In this document: in pieces, positions 7,674-18,303 of the stretch | Numbering within the stretch: position 1 is the first letter of the stretch | Layout: every line of letters starts with the position of its first letter | Assembly (NCBI RefSeq): GCF_029210375.1 | Contig: NZ_JARGER010000049.1 | Span: forward strand, 1-39,766 | DNA from: Nocardioides sp. YIM 152315 | Lineage (GTDB): Bacteria > Actinomycetota > Actinomycetes > Propionibacteriales > Nocardioidaceae | Direction: 5' to 3' | Length of the DNA: 39,766 bases | Program-made: the position numbers and the translations under genes | Notes under the pieces: model-generated | What the model saw: only the letters and a program-made list of their open reading frames with translations | Database searches by the model: none | Told to the model about the DNA's origin: nothing

Positions 7674-8065
7674 GTCAGGTGGCACAGCAGCACCCGGCCG
7701 TCCCGGTCGCGGACCAGCATCTGGCCGATCGCGCGCTTGCGCGGGAGGAACGAGTTCAGCAGCGCCCGGAACCCCTCGGGCTCGTGCAGCGGGGTGTCGG
7801 TGGCGAGTCGCGCGTAGACGATGCGATCCACCGGGGCGCCGTCGACCGTGACGCCGCGCATCACGCCCTCGCGGCGCAGGCCAGACCAGGTGGCCGCCCG
7901 CTGCGCGCCCTCGTCGTCGGGGTCGACCAGCGCCTCGACCCGGGCGTGGTCGGCGAGCGCGGCGACCACGTTGTGGCGGATGACGTCGATCGGCTCCTCG
8001 CCGGTCCAGGAGATCCGTGCGATCCCGTCCGCGATGGTCGTCACGGTGGTGCTCGGCTCGGTCAC
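7304..8065 (-). CDS. NUDIX hydrolase with an N-terminal partial GNAT-like segment
   Basis: 253 aa. The C-terminal half carries an intact NUDIX box near residues 140-163 (GGVVEVNESPRVAVGREIKE followed by ELGL, matching GX5EX7REUXEEXGU), so it should hydrolyse a nucleoside diphosphate-linked substrate with Mg2+. The N-terminal 90 residues contain VEALVDPDDEGAQRAATWSG and then a GV.RG...D..VYARL pattern that matches the acceptor-side half of RimJ/RimL-type acetyltransferases, without the full acetyl-CoA site. Start GTG 8065 has a -10 (TAGAGT) 6 nt upstream and no Shine-Dalgarno. It lies 28 bp downstream of glgB but probably has its own promoter. Substrate is unknown. Confidence 0.82.
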   Translation of the reverse strand: MTEPSTTVTTIADGIARISWTGEEPIDVIRHNVVAALADHARVEALVDPDDEGAQRAATWSGLRREGVMRGVTVDGAPVDRIVYARLATDTPLHEPEGFRALLNSFLPRKRAIGQMLVRDRDGRVLLCHLTYKTDWDLPGGVVEVNESPRVAVGREIKEELGLDIAPGGLVLADWLPAWSGWDDAVCLVFDGGTHDAALTETIVREAREIRTAEFCTPAQVRDRCADFTARRIEAALANVDAGRGPSYTESGR

Positions 8066-8077
8066 GTGGAGACTCTA
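8066..8077 (-). promoter_or_regulatory. Leaderless-type -10 box of the NUDIX gene
   Basis: On the minus strand TAGAGT (8077-8072) ends 6 nt before the GTG start at 8065, with no Shine-Dalgarno. Confidence 0.4.
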
Positions 8078-8093
8078 GCGACCGCGCCCCGCG

Positions 8094-10304
8094 TCAGCCG
8101 CGCCGCCGGAACCACACCGTCGCCAGCGGCGGTACGACGATCGTCGCGTGGGCGGGCTGTCCCGACCACTCGCCCTCGACGGCGGTGATCGAGCCGAAGT
8201 TGCCGACGCCGGAGCCGGTGTAGGACTCGGCGTCGGTGTTCACGATCTCGTCCCACTCGCCGGCCGACGGCAGCCCGATCCGGTAGTCGTCGTGCGGCAC
8301 GGCGGCGAAGTTCGACACGCACACGATCTCCGACGCGTCGGTCCCGCTGCGGCGTACGAACGAGAAGACGTTGCGGCCCGCGTCGTTGGCGTCGATCCAC
8401 TGGAAGCCGCCCGGGTCGTGGTCGAGGGCCCACAGTGCGGGCGAGCCGACGTACGCCGCGTTGAGGTCGCGCACGAGGGTCGAGACGCCCCGGTGCTCGG
8501 GGTGGTCGAGCAGCCACCAGTCGAGCTCGCGCGACTCGGCCCACTCCGACTCCTGCCCGAGCTCGCCGCCCATGAACAGCAGCTGCTTGCCGGGGTGCGC
8601 CCACATGAGCCCGAGGTAGGCGCGCAGGTTGGCGAGCTGCTGCCAACGGTCGCCGGGCATCTTGCGCAGCAGCGATCCCTTGCCGTGCACGACCTCGTCG
8701 TGGCTGAGCGGCAGCACGAAGTTCTCGGAGAAGGCGTAGACGAGAGAGAAGGTCATCTCGCCGTGGTGGTAGGCGCGGTGCACGGGCTCGCGCGCCAGGT
8801 AGTCGAGCGAGTCGTGCATCCAGCCCATGTTCCACTTGAAGCCGAAGCCGAGCCCGTCGGAGGAGGTGGGCCGGGTGACGCCGGGCCACGACGTCGACTC
8901 CTCGGCGATCGTGGTGATGCCGGGCACGCGCTTGTAGACGGTCGCGTTCATCTCCTGGAGGAACTGCACCGCCTCGAGGTTCTCGTGGCCGCCGTGGACG
9001 TTGGGGGTCCACTCGCCCTCCTTGCGGGCGTAGTCGAGGTAGAGCATCGAGGCGACGCCGTCGACGCGCAGCCCGTCGGCGTGGAACTCCTCGAGCCAGT
9101 AGAGCGCGTTGGCGTACAGGAAGTTGCGCACCTCCCGGCGACCGAAGTTGAAGATGTGCGAGCCCCACTCCTGGTGCCAGCCACGCTGGGGGTTGGGGTC
9201 CTCGTAGAGCGGGGTGCCGTCGAAGCGAGCCAGCGCCCACTCGTCGGTCGCGAAGTGGCCCGGGACCCAGTCGAGGATCACGCCGACGCCGGCCTGGTGC
9301 AGCCGGTCGACGAGCAGCCGGAAGCCGTCGGGGTCGCCGAACCGCGAGTCCGGCGCGAAGTACGACGTCACGTGGTAGCCCCACGAGCCGCCGAACGGGT
9401 GCTGCATCACCGGCATCAGCTCGACGTGGGTGAACCCCAGGCCCGCGACGTACTCGGGGAGCTCCTCGGCGAGCTCGGCCCACGACCAGTAGCGGCCGTC
9501 GTGGTGCTTCTTCCACGAGCCGAGGTGCATCTCGTAGACGCTCATCGGCTCGCTGACCGGCGAGCGGTCGGGCCGCGCGTCGATCCACGCCCCGTCGCCC
9601 CACTCGTGGGAGGACTCGAAGACCTTCGACGCCGTGTCGGCCGGTCGCTCGGCCCAGTAGGCCATCGGGTCGGCCTTCTCGCGCCACTGCCCGTCGGGGC
9701 CGAGGATCACGAACTTGTACGCCGCGCCCGAGCCGACGTCGGGGACGAACAACTCCCACACGCCGCTGGTGCCGAGCTGGCGCATCGGGTGCTCGCGGCC
9801 GTCCCAGCTGTTGAAGTCGGCCTTGATCCGCACGGCGCGCGCCGACGGCGCCCACACCGCGAACGACGTGCCGGTGACCGGCTCGATCGCGCCGGGGTAG
9901 TGGTGGACCCGCGCGCCCAGCACCTCCCACAGCTGCTCGTGCCGACCCTCGTTGATCAGGTGGAGGTCGACCTCGCCGAGCGTGGGCAGGAAGCGGTAGG
10001 GGTCGTCGCGCACGACCTCGTCGGCGTCGTAGGTCGTCGCGACGCGGTAGTCGGGCACGTCAGGCAGCGGGACCACGCCGACCCAGACACCCTCGTGCTC
10101 GTGGTGGAGCTCGGTCTCGCCGGACTCGGCGCCGCCCCAGCGGACGACGACCTGCGACGCCAGCGGCCGCAGCACGCGGACGGTCACGCCGCCGTCGTGG
10201 GGGTGCGGGCCGAGCACCCCGTGGGGGTTGCCGTGCTCGCCGTGGGCGACCTGGTGCAGCTCGGCGGTGTCGATCGGCAGCGTCTTCGGGGCCTCAGTGG
10301 TCAT
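8094..10304 (-). CDS. glgB: 1,4-alpha-glucan branching enzyme
   Basis: 736-aa GH13 enzyme that makes alpha-1,6 branches in cytosolic glycogen-like alpha-glucan. Residues about 20-220 form the N-terminal CBM48-like modules (NPHGVLGPHPHDGGV), followed by the catalytic barrel with nucleophile Asp415 (DGLRVDGVASM), acid/base Glu468 (TIAEESTSWPG) and transition-state Asp536 (LSHDEVVHG), then a C-terminal beta domain. Length and spacing match bacterial GlgB. Its ATG overlaps the end of the maltokinase gene by 11 nt, so it is translationally coupled as the last gene of the glgE-treS-mak-glgB operon and supplies branching for the polymer GlgE extends. Confidence 0.96.
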   Translation of the reverse strand: MTTEAPKTLPIDTAELHQVAHGEHGNPHGVLGPHPHDGGVTVRVLRPLASQVVVRWGGAESGETELHHEHEGVWVGVVPLPDVPDYRVATTYDADEVVRDDPYRFLPTLGEVDLHLINEGRHEQLWEVLGARVHHYPGAIEPVTGTSFAVWAPSARAVRIKADFNSWDGREHPMRQLGTSGVWELFVPDVGSGAAYKFVILGPDGQWREKADPMAYWAERPADTASKVFESSHEWGDGAWIDARPDRSPVSEPMSVYEMHLGSWKKHHDGRYWSWAELAEELPEYVAGLGFTHVELMPVMQHPFGGSWGYHVTSYFAPDSRFGDPDGFRLLVDRLHQAGVGVILDWVPGHFATDEWALARFDGTPLYEDPNPQRGWHQEWGSHIFNFGRREVRNFLYANALYWLEEFHADGLRVDGVASMLYLDYARKEGEWTPNVHGGHENLEAVQFLQEMNATVYKRVPGITTIAEESTSWPGVTRPTSSDGLGFGFKWNMGWMHDSLDYLAREPVHRAYHHGEMTFSLVYAFSENFVLPLSHDEVVHGKGSLLRKMPGDRWQQLANLRAYLGLMWAHPGKQLLFMGGELGQESEWAESRELDWWLLDHPEHRGVSTLVRDLNAAYVGSPALWALDHDPGGFQWIDANDAGRNVFSFVRRSGTDASEIVCVSNFAAVPHDDYRIGLPSAGEWDEIVNTDAESYTGSGVGNFGSITAVEGEWSGQPAHATIVVPPLATVWFRRRG

Positions 10305-11756
10305 GTCGCTCCGCTCCCATCCGGGTGACCGCGGCCAGCGGGATGCTCACCCACGTCGGCCGGTTGCGGGTCTCGTAGACGGTCTCGTAGACGAGCTTGT
10401 CGGCGACGTAGGCGTCGAGGAGCACGCGCTGCTCGTCGCTGGGCTCGCCGCCGGCGTACGCCACGAGGAAGTGGTTGCAGTTGCGGTGGGCCCACTCCTC
10501 CACGCGATAGGCGCGCTGCGGCGCGGCCTCCGGGTCGTCCTGGCCCACGGACCGCTCGACGACGCGAGGGGCATAGTCGAAGGACCGCAGCATGCCGGCG
10601 ACGTCGCGCCAGGGCGAGTCGGGCTCGAGGCGCTCGACCAGCGGCTTGGCGGGCTCGCCCTCGAAGTCGACGATCTTCCAGCCCAGGCTGGTGCGCAGGG
10701 TCTGGCCGAGGTGCAGGTCGCCGTGCACCTGCTGCACGGTCAGCCCCGGCAGCGCGCGGAGACGCTCGTACGTCGCGCGCAGCCGCTCGGCGTGCTCGGC
10801 CAGCTCGGGCACGACGTCGAGCGCCTCGTCGAGGCGCCGGTTCATCGCGTCGGCGAGCGCGCCGGCGGCCGCCGCGTCGCGCTGCTCGGTGGGGAAGTGC
10901 TCGGCGAGGACGGCGTGGACCTCGTGGAGGGCCTCGCCCAGCCGGGCGGACTCGCCGGCGAAGTCCCCACCGGCCTCGTGGGCGTGCAGGTCGGCCTCCG
11001 AGAGCAGGTTGCGCGCGCTGGCCAGCGCCAGCTCCCAGCCGTCGCTGGCGGTGCGCAGGAACTGCTGCAGCATCGCCAGCTGCATGGTCGTGCCGCGGCC
11101 CTCGGCGGTGGTGCTCGAGGGATCGCCGTCGACCCAGTCGAGCCAGCCGTAGAGCGCGGCGATGTGCTCGGAGCCTGCCCGCGTGAGCACGTCGTGGACG
11201 CTGATGTCGGGGTTCACCCCCGGCGTGATCTTGCGGAAGACCTTCATCAGCGAGTCCTCGCCGAAGGCCACCGATGAGTTCGACTGCTCACCCGAGAAGA
11301 GCGTCGAGTGCGTGTCGAGGTCGAGGTCGTGCTCCCCGATCCGATGGAAGCGGAGCCCGCTCTCGTCGGTGAGGTTGCCGCCCGCCTCCCGTGCCGCGCG
11401 GTCGAACGCGCGCAGCCAGAGCCCCATCGCCTCGCGGTCGTGCAGCGCGTCGTACGCGTGCACCCAGCCGTACGCCGGCTCCTCCCACCACCCGATGAAG
11501 GCGTGGTCAAGCCGGGTCTCCGGGTCGGTGTAGAGCGCCATCGGCACCTGGTAGACCTCGGTGCCGCCGGGCGCGTCGTCGTACGCCACCTCGACGAGGT
11601 CGATGACGACCCACGGCCCGCCGTCGCCGCCGCCCGGCAGCTCGCCGACGCGGCGCACGCTCGCGATCGAGAACGGCCGGCCCTTGCCGCCGAACCACCG
11701 GGTGCGCTCGAGGTACCGTTCGAAGACGTCCGGCTCGGCCCCAGGAGATGGTGCAG

Positions 11757-11760
<4 letters not shown>
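10294..11760 (-). CDS. mak: Maltokinase (maltose-1-phosphate forming)
   Basis: 488-aa aminoglycoside-phosphotransferase-like kinase (Pep2/Mak). It opens with the diagnostic FERYLERTRWFGGKGRPF segment. The kinase core shows HGDLHLGQT with catalytic Asp348 and DFEGEP with Mg-binding Asp365. It phosphorylates maltose with ATP to give alpha-maltose-1-phosphate, the donor used by GlgE. The GTG start at 11760 shares GTGA with the stop of treS, and an alternative longer frame upstream is antisense-style shadow. Substrate maltose comes from TreS next door. In some actinobacteria treS and mak are fused; here they are separate but coupled. Confidence 0.93.
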
Positions 11761-13474
<1,714 letters not shown>

Positions 13475-13478
<4 letters not shown>

Positions 13479-15457
13479 CGGCTCCTCCTGACCGAGAGGA
13501 TGTGCGCCGGCTCGTGGTAGGGATCCAGCCGGACGTAGTTGTGCTGCTGCCAGGTCCAGTCGGCCCCGGTGATCTCGTCGTGCACCACGAACGCCTCGTG
13601 GTCGCCGACCCCGAGCGCACGCAGGTCGAGGTGGACCGTGGTCTCGCGCGCTGCATGCGGGTCGAGGTTGACCACGACGATGACGACGTCGTCGGCCGCC
13701 CCCTTCGAGAAGACCAGGATGTTGTCGTCGTCGCTCCAGTGCACGGTGACGTTGCGCAGCTGCTGGAGCGCGGGGTGGGCGCGGCGGATCTCGTTCAGGC
13801 GGGTCAGGTACGGCGCGAGCGAGCGCCCCTCGCGGTCGGCGGTGTCCCAGTCGCGGATCCGGATCTGGTACTTCTCGGAGTCGAGGTACTCCTCGCTGCC
13901 CGGCCGGACCGCGACGTGCTCGAACAGCTCGTAGCCGGCGTAGACACCCCAGCTCGGCGACCCGGTCGCGGCGATCGCGGCGCGGATCTTGAACGCCGCA
14001 GGCCCGCCGTACTGCAGGTAGGCGTGCAGGATGTCGGGGGTGTTGACGAAGAAGTTCGGCCGCATCAGGTGGTCGGACTCGCGGGACACCTCGACGAGGT
14101 ACTCCTCGAGCTCCCGCTTGCCGTTGCGCCAGGTGAAGTACGTGTAGCTCTGGTGGAAGCCGATCGCGCCGAGCGCGTGCATCATCGCCGGGCGGGTGAA
14201 CGCCTCGGAGAGGAATAGGACGTCGGGGTCGGTGCGGCGGACCTCCTTGAGCAGCCACTCCCAGAAGGCCACCGGCTTGGTGTGGGGGTTGTCGACGCGG
14301 AAGACCCGGACGCCGTGGGACATCCACAGTCGCACGATCCGCAGCACCTCCTGGCAGATGCCGGAGGGGTCGTTGTCGAAGTTGACCGGGTAGATGTCCT
14401 GGTACTTCTTGGGCGGGTTCTCGGCGTAGGCGATCGTGCCGTCGGCGCGTGTGGTGAACCACTCCGGGTTGCTGGTCACCCAGGGGTGGTCGGGCGCGGC
14501 CTGGAGGGCGAGGTCGAGCGCGACCTCGAGGCCGAGCGTGTGGGCCCGGCCGACGAAGGCGTCGAAGTCGTCGAACGTGCCGAGGTCGGGGTGGATCGCG
14601 TCGTGGCCGCCCTGCCGGGAGCCGATCGCCCACGGTGAGCCGGTGTCGTCGGGGCCGGGGTCGAGCGTGTTGTTCGGCCCCTTGCGGTTGACCTCGCCGA
14701 TGGGGTGGATCGGCGGCAGGTAGACGACGTCGAACCCCATCGCCGCGACGGCGTCGAGCCGCTTGGCGGCGGTCCGGAAGCTGCCGCTCGTGAGGGTCCC
14801 CGTCCTCTCGTCGCGGGTCGCGCCCTCCGAGCGCGGGAAGAACTCGTACCAGCTGCTGAACAGCCCCTTCGGGCGGTCGGCGTACGCCGGGTAGGGCCCC
14901 TCGACCGTCAGCAGCTCGCGCAGCGGGTGGGCGGCGAGCACGGCCTGCAGGTCCGGGGCCTGCAGCGCGGCGAGGCGGGCGGCCGCGGGGCGCTCGACGT
15001 CGTCGGCGGCCTCGAGGGCGCCCTGGAGCACGGTGGTCGCCTCGGCCGTCGCCGGGTCGCGGGGGTCCAGGGTCGACAGGACCCGGTCGAGGATCAGCCG
15101 CCCCTCGGTGAACATCAGCTCCACGTCGACGCCGGCGGGGATCTTCAGGCCGGCGGCGTGCTGCCAGGTCGCCACGGGGTCGGACCACGCGGCGATCTCG
15201 AAGGTCCACGCGCCCGGCGCGTCCGGGGTCACCCACGCGACGTGCCGGTCGGGCACGTCGGGGTCCTTCACCATCCGCACCGGAGGTCGGCGCCGGCCGG
15301 TCGGGTCGACCAGCACCACCTCGGCGCCGAGCTTGTCGTGACCCTCGCGGAACACGCTCGCGGTGACGGGGAACGGCTCGCCGACCGTCGCCTTCGCGGG
15401 CTGTCGGCCCAGGTCGACCAGGGGCGTGACGTCCATGACGGGGATGCGACCGACCAT
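13475..15457 (-). CDS. glgE: Alpha-1,4-glucan:maltose-1-phosphate maltosyltransferase
   Basis: 660-aa GH13_3 enzyme that adds maltosyl units from maltose-1-phosphate to alpha-1,4-glucans. Catalytic residues by comparison with Streptomyces GlgE1: nucleophile Asp389 (VFRVDNPHTKP), acid/base Glu418 (FLSEAFTRP) and Asp475 (FVNTPDIL); each is offset by 5 from 394/423/480. The N-terminal domain begins PLVDLGRQPAKATVGEPFPV. Start 15457 (MVGRIPVMDV) is preferred over a longer frame because it has a -10 box 7 nt upstream and gives the usual length. First gene of the glgE-treS-mak-glgB operon, divergent from glgP as in mycobacteria. Confidence 0.95.
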
Positions 15458-15495
15458 GGCCTCCAACCTAGCGAGAATCGGGGACGGGCCGGCAA
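15458..15495 (-). promoter_or_regulatory. glgE operon promoter, leaderless
   Basis: On the minus strand TTGCCG (15495-15490) and TAGGTT (15470-15465) are 19 nt apart. The -10 ends 7 nt before the ATG at 15457, predicting an mRNA with little or no leader; GGAGG between them is too close to the ATG to serve as a normal Shine-Dalgarno. Confidence 0.45.
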
Positions 15496-15602
15496 GTGCG
15501 CCGCGACCCATCCAGTGCGTGCCCCGTTCGGCCGCGAGCATGCGCGCTGGGTGCCGGACCGGCGGTGGCCGGGTGGCGGACGACACGTTCGCGCCCGCCC
15601 CT

Positions 15603-15639
15603 TTGATCGTTCCAAGAATCTCGCGGTAACGTCCGACCC
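15603..15639 (+). promoter_or_regulatory. glgP promoter, leaderless
   Basis: TTGATC (15603-15608) and TAACGT (15627-15632) are spaced by 18 nt, and the -10 ends 7 nt before the GTG at 15640. A short dyad TTC-CAA-GAA lies in the spacer. The glgE and glgP promoters are back to back within 182 bp, so both could share control. Confidence 0.45.
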
Positions 15640-18225
15640 GTGCGTGCCATCCGTCGCTTCACCGTCCGTCCCGTGCTGCCCCCGGCCCTCACCGCGCTCG
15701 GTGATCTCGCCGGCAACCTCCGCTGGTCGTGGCACCCCGAGACCCAGGACCTCTTCGCCGCCGTCGACGCCCGGCTGTGGGCCGAGGTCGGCGGCGACCC
15801 GGTGCGTCTCCTCGGGGCGGTCGACCGCCGGCGGTTCGAGGAGCTGGCCGCCGACGACTCCTTCCTCGAGCGGCTCGGCGCCGCCCGGGCCGATCTCGAG
15901 CAGTACCTCACCGGCGACCGCTGGTACCAGCGCCGCCTCGCGTCCGGGGCCGACGCGCCGGGCGCGATCGCCTACTTCTCGCCCGAGTTCGGCATCACCG
16001 CCGTGCTGCCGCAGTACTCCGGCGGCCTCGGCATCCTCGCCGGCGACCACCTCAAGGCCGCGAGCGACCTCGGCGTACCCATCGTCGGCGTCGGCCTGCT
16101 CTACCGCCACGGCTACTTCAAGCAGTCGCTCTCCCGCGAGGGCTGGCAGCAGGAGACCTACCCGGTCCTCGACCCCGACGGCCTCCCCATCTCCCTGCTG
16201 CGCGAGGAGAACGGCGAGCGCGCGACGATCAGCATCGCCCTGCCCGACGGTCCCGACCTGCTCGCGCGGATCTGGGTCGCCAGCGTCGGCCGCGTGCCGC
16301 TGCTCATGCTCGACACCGACGTCGAGGGCAACCCCGACCACTACCGCGACGTCACCGACCGGCTGTACGGCGGCAACAGCGAGCACCGGCTGCGCCAGGA
16401 GCTGCTGCTCGGCGTCGGCGGCGTGCGGGCGCTGCGGGCCTACTCGCGGATCACCGGACACCCGGTGCCGGAGGTGTTCCACACCAACGAGGGCCACGCC
16501 GGCTTCCTCGGCCTGGAGCGCATCCGCGAGCTCACCGTCGCCGAGGGCGGGCCGCGCCTCGACTTCGACACCGCCCTCGAGGTCAGCCGGGCGTCGACGG
16601 TCTTCACCACCCACACCCCGGTGCCGGCCGGCATCGACCGCTTCCCCCGCACGCTCGTCGAGCAGTACTTCAGCGACGCCGGCGCCACCCCCGGCGTCCC
16701 CGTCGAGCGCGTGCTCGACCTCGGCGCCGAGGGCTACGAGGGCGGCGACCCGGGCGTCTTCAACATGGCCGTGATGGGCTTCCGGCTCTCGCAGCGCGCC
16801 AACGGCGTCTCCCGGCTGCACGGCCACGTCAGCCGTGGCATGTTCAACGGCCTGTGGCCCGCCTTCGACGAGGCCGAGGTGCCGATCAGCTCGATCACCA
16901 ACGGCGTGCACGCCCCCACCTGGGTCGGGCGCGAGGTCATCGCGCTGGCCGCCAGCCAGGGGGCCGATCCCGACAGCGACGACACCGACGCCTTCTGGGC
17001 CGCGGTCGACAAGGTCCCCGGCACCGAGATGTGGGCGGTCAAGCGGCAGCTGCGCGAGCGGCTCGTCCAGGACGCGCGCCGCCGCCTCGCCCGGTCGTGG
17101 GAGAAGCGCGGCTCGGCGCGCGCCGAGCTCGGCTGGATCGAGTCGGCGCTCGACCCCGACGTGCTCACGATCGGCTTCGCGAGGCGCGCCGCGTCGTACA
17201 AGCGGCTGACGCTGATGATGCGCGACCCCGCGCGGCTCAAGAGCCTGCTGCTGCACCCCGAGCGACCCGTCCAGCTGGTGATCGCCGGCAAGGCGCACCC
17301 GGCCGACGACGGCGGCAAGAAGCTGATCCAGGACATCGTGCGGCTCTCGGACGACCCGGAGGTCCGGCACCGGATCGTCTTCCTGCCCAACTACGACATC
17401 GCGATGGCGCAGCCGCTCTACCCGGGCTGTGACGTCTGGCTGAACAACCCGCTGCGGCCCTACGAGGCGTGCGGCACGTCCGGGATGAAGGCCGCGCTCA
17501 ACGGCGGCCTCAACCTCTCGGTGCTCGACGGCTGGTGGGACGAGTGGTACGACGGCGACAACGGCTGGGCCATCCCCACCGCCGACGGAGTCGAGGACGT
17601 CGACCACCGCGACGACCTCGAGGCGGCGGCGCTCTACGACCTCATCGAGAACGAGGTCGCGCCGCGCTTCTACGACCTCGACGCCGAGGGCGTCCCGAGT
17701 CGCTGGATCGAGATGGTCCGGCACACGCTGAAGTCGCTGGGCCCGAAGGTGCTCGCGACCCGGATGGTGCGCGACTACGTCCGCGAGCTCTACCTGCCCG
17801 CCACGTCCACGGGTCGCCGGCTCAACTCCGACTACGACGGAGCCGTCGAGCTCGCCGCCTGGAAGAAGAAGGTGCGCACCGGCTGGGCAGGCGTCCGCGT
17901 CGAGCACGTCGAGAGCAGCGGCGTCGGCGACGCACCGGAGGTGGGCGACACCATGAGCGTGCGCGCGTTCGTCGCGCTGGGCGACCTCTCCCCGCAGGAC
18001 GTGGACGTCCAGCTCGTGCACGGCCGGAGCACTGGTGACGACGAGCTGGTCTCCACCACCGTCGAGAGCCTGCACGTCGCCGAGTCCTACGAAGGCGGCC
18101 GGCACCGCTTCGACGGGGACGTCGTGCTCGACCACTCCGGCTCGTTCGGCTACACGGTCCGCGTCGTACCCCGCAACGACCTGCTGGCCACCCCCGCCGA
18201 GCTCGGGATCGTCGCCCTCCCCTAA
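15640..18225 (+). CDS. glgP: Alpha-glucan phosphorylase (GT35, DUF3417-containing)
   Basis: 861-aa phosphorylase releasing glucose-1-phosphate from alpha-1,4-glucan chains. Residues about 10-110 match the DUF3417 domain found in the actinobacterial/Thermus-type phosphorylases (LTALGDLAGNLRWSWHPET). The catalytic part contains YFSPEFGI, GGLGILAGDHLKAASDLG and the PLP-lysine segment EACGTSGMKAALNGG with Lys617. Length agrees with mycobacterial GlgP (about 860 aa). GTG start at 15640 follows a leaderless promoter. It diverges from the glgE operon and converges on glgX, so polymer synthesis and breakdown are grouped together. Confidence 0.94.
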   Translation: MRAIRRFTVRPVLPPALTALGDLAGNLRWSWHPETQDLFAAVDARLWAEVGGDPVRLLGAVDRRRFEELAADDSFLERLGAARADLEQYLTGDRWYQRRLASGADAPGAIAYFSPEFGITAVLPQYSGGLGILAGDHLKAASDLGVPIVGVGLLYRHGYFKQSLSREGWQQETYPVLDPDGLPISLLREENGERATISIALPDGPDLLARIWVASVGRVPLLMLDTDVEGNPDHYRDVTDRLYGGNSEHRLRQELLLGVGGVRALRAYSRITGHPVPEVFHTNEGHAGFLGLERIRELTVAEGGPRLDFDTALEVSRASTVFTTHTPVPAGIDRFPRTLVEQYFSDAGATPGVPVERVLDLGAEGYEGGDPGVFNMAVMGFRLSQRANGVSRLHGHVSRGMFNGLWPAFDEAEVPISSITNGVHAPTWVGREVIALAASQGADPDSDDTDAFWAAVDKVPGTEMWAVKRQLRERLVQDARRRLARSWEKRGSARAELGWIESALDPDVLTIGFARRAASYKRLTLMMRDPARLKSLLLHPERPVQLVIAGKAHPADDGGKKLIQDIVRLSDDPEVRHRIVFLPNYDIAMAQPLYPGCDVWLNNPLRPYEACGTSGMKAALNGGLNLSVLDGWWDEWYDGDNGWAIPTADGVEDVDHRDDLEAAALYDLIENEVAPRFYDLDAEGVPSRWIEMVRHTLKSLGPKVLATRMVRDYVRELYLPATSTGRRLNSDYDGAVELAAWKKKVRTGWAGVRVEHVESSGVGDAPEVGDTMSVRAFVALGDLSPQDVDVQLVHGRSTGDDELVSTTVESLHVAESYEGGRHRFDGDVVLDHSGSFGYTVRVVPRNDLLATPAELGIVALP

Positions 18226-18227
18226 GA

Positions 18228-18301
18228 CGTTGAATCGGGACTTCTGACGCTTGAGTCCGGAGAAAAGTCCGGATTGAACCGTCAGAAGTCCCGATTCAAC
18301 G
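18228..18301. terminator. 74-nt long hairpin between convergent glgP and glgX
   Basis: Perfect 22-bp arms at 18228-18249 and 18280-18301; inside, two copies of the self-complementary TCCGGA form a further stem closed by a GAAAAG loop. The unit fills almost the whole gap between the glgP stop (18225) and the glgX stop (18304). By my count it is about 53% GC, far lower than its surroundings. It is probably a bidirectional terminator, possibly a dispersed palindromic element. Confidence 0.75.
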
Positions 18302-18303
18302 GG

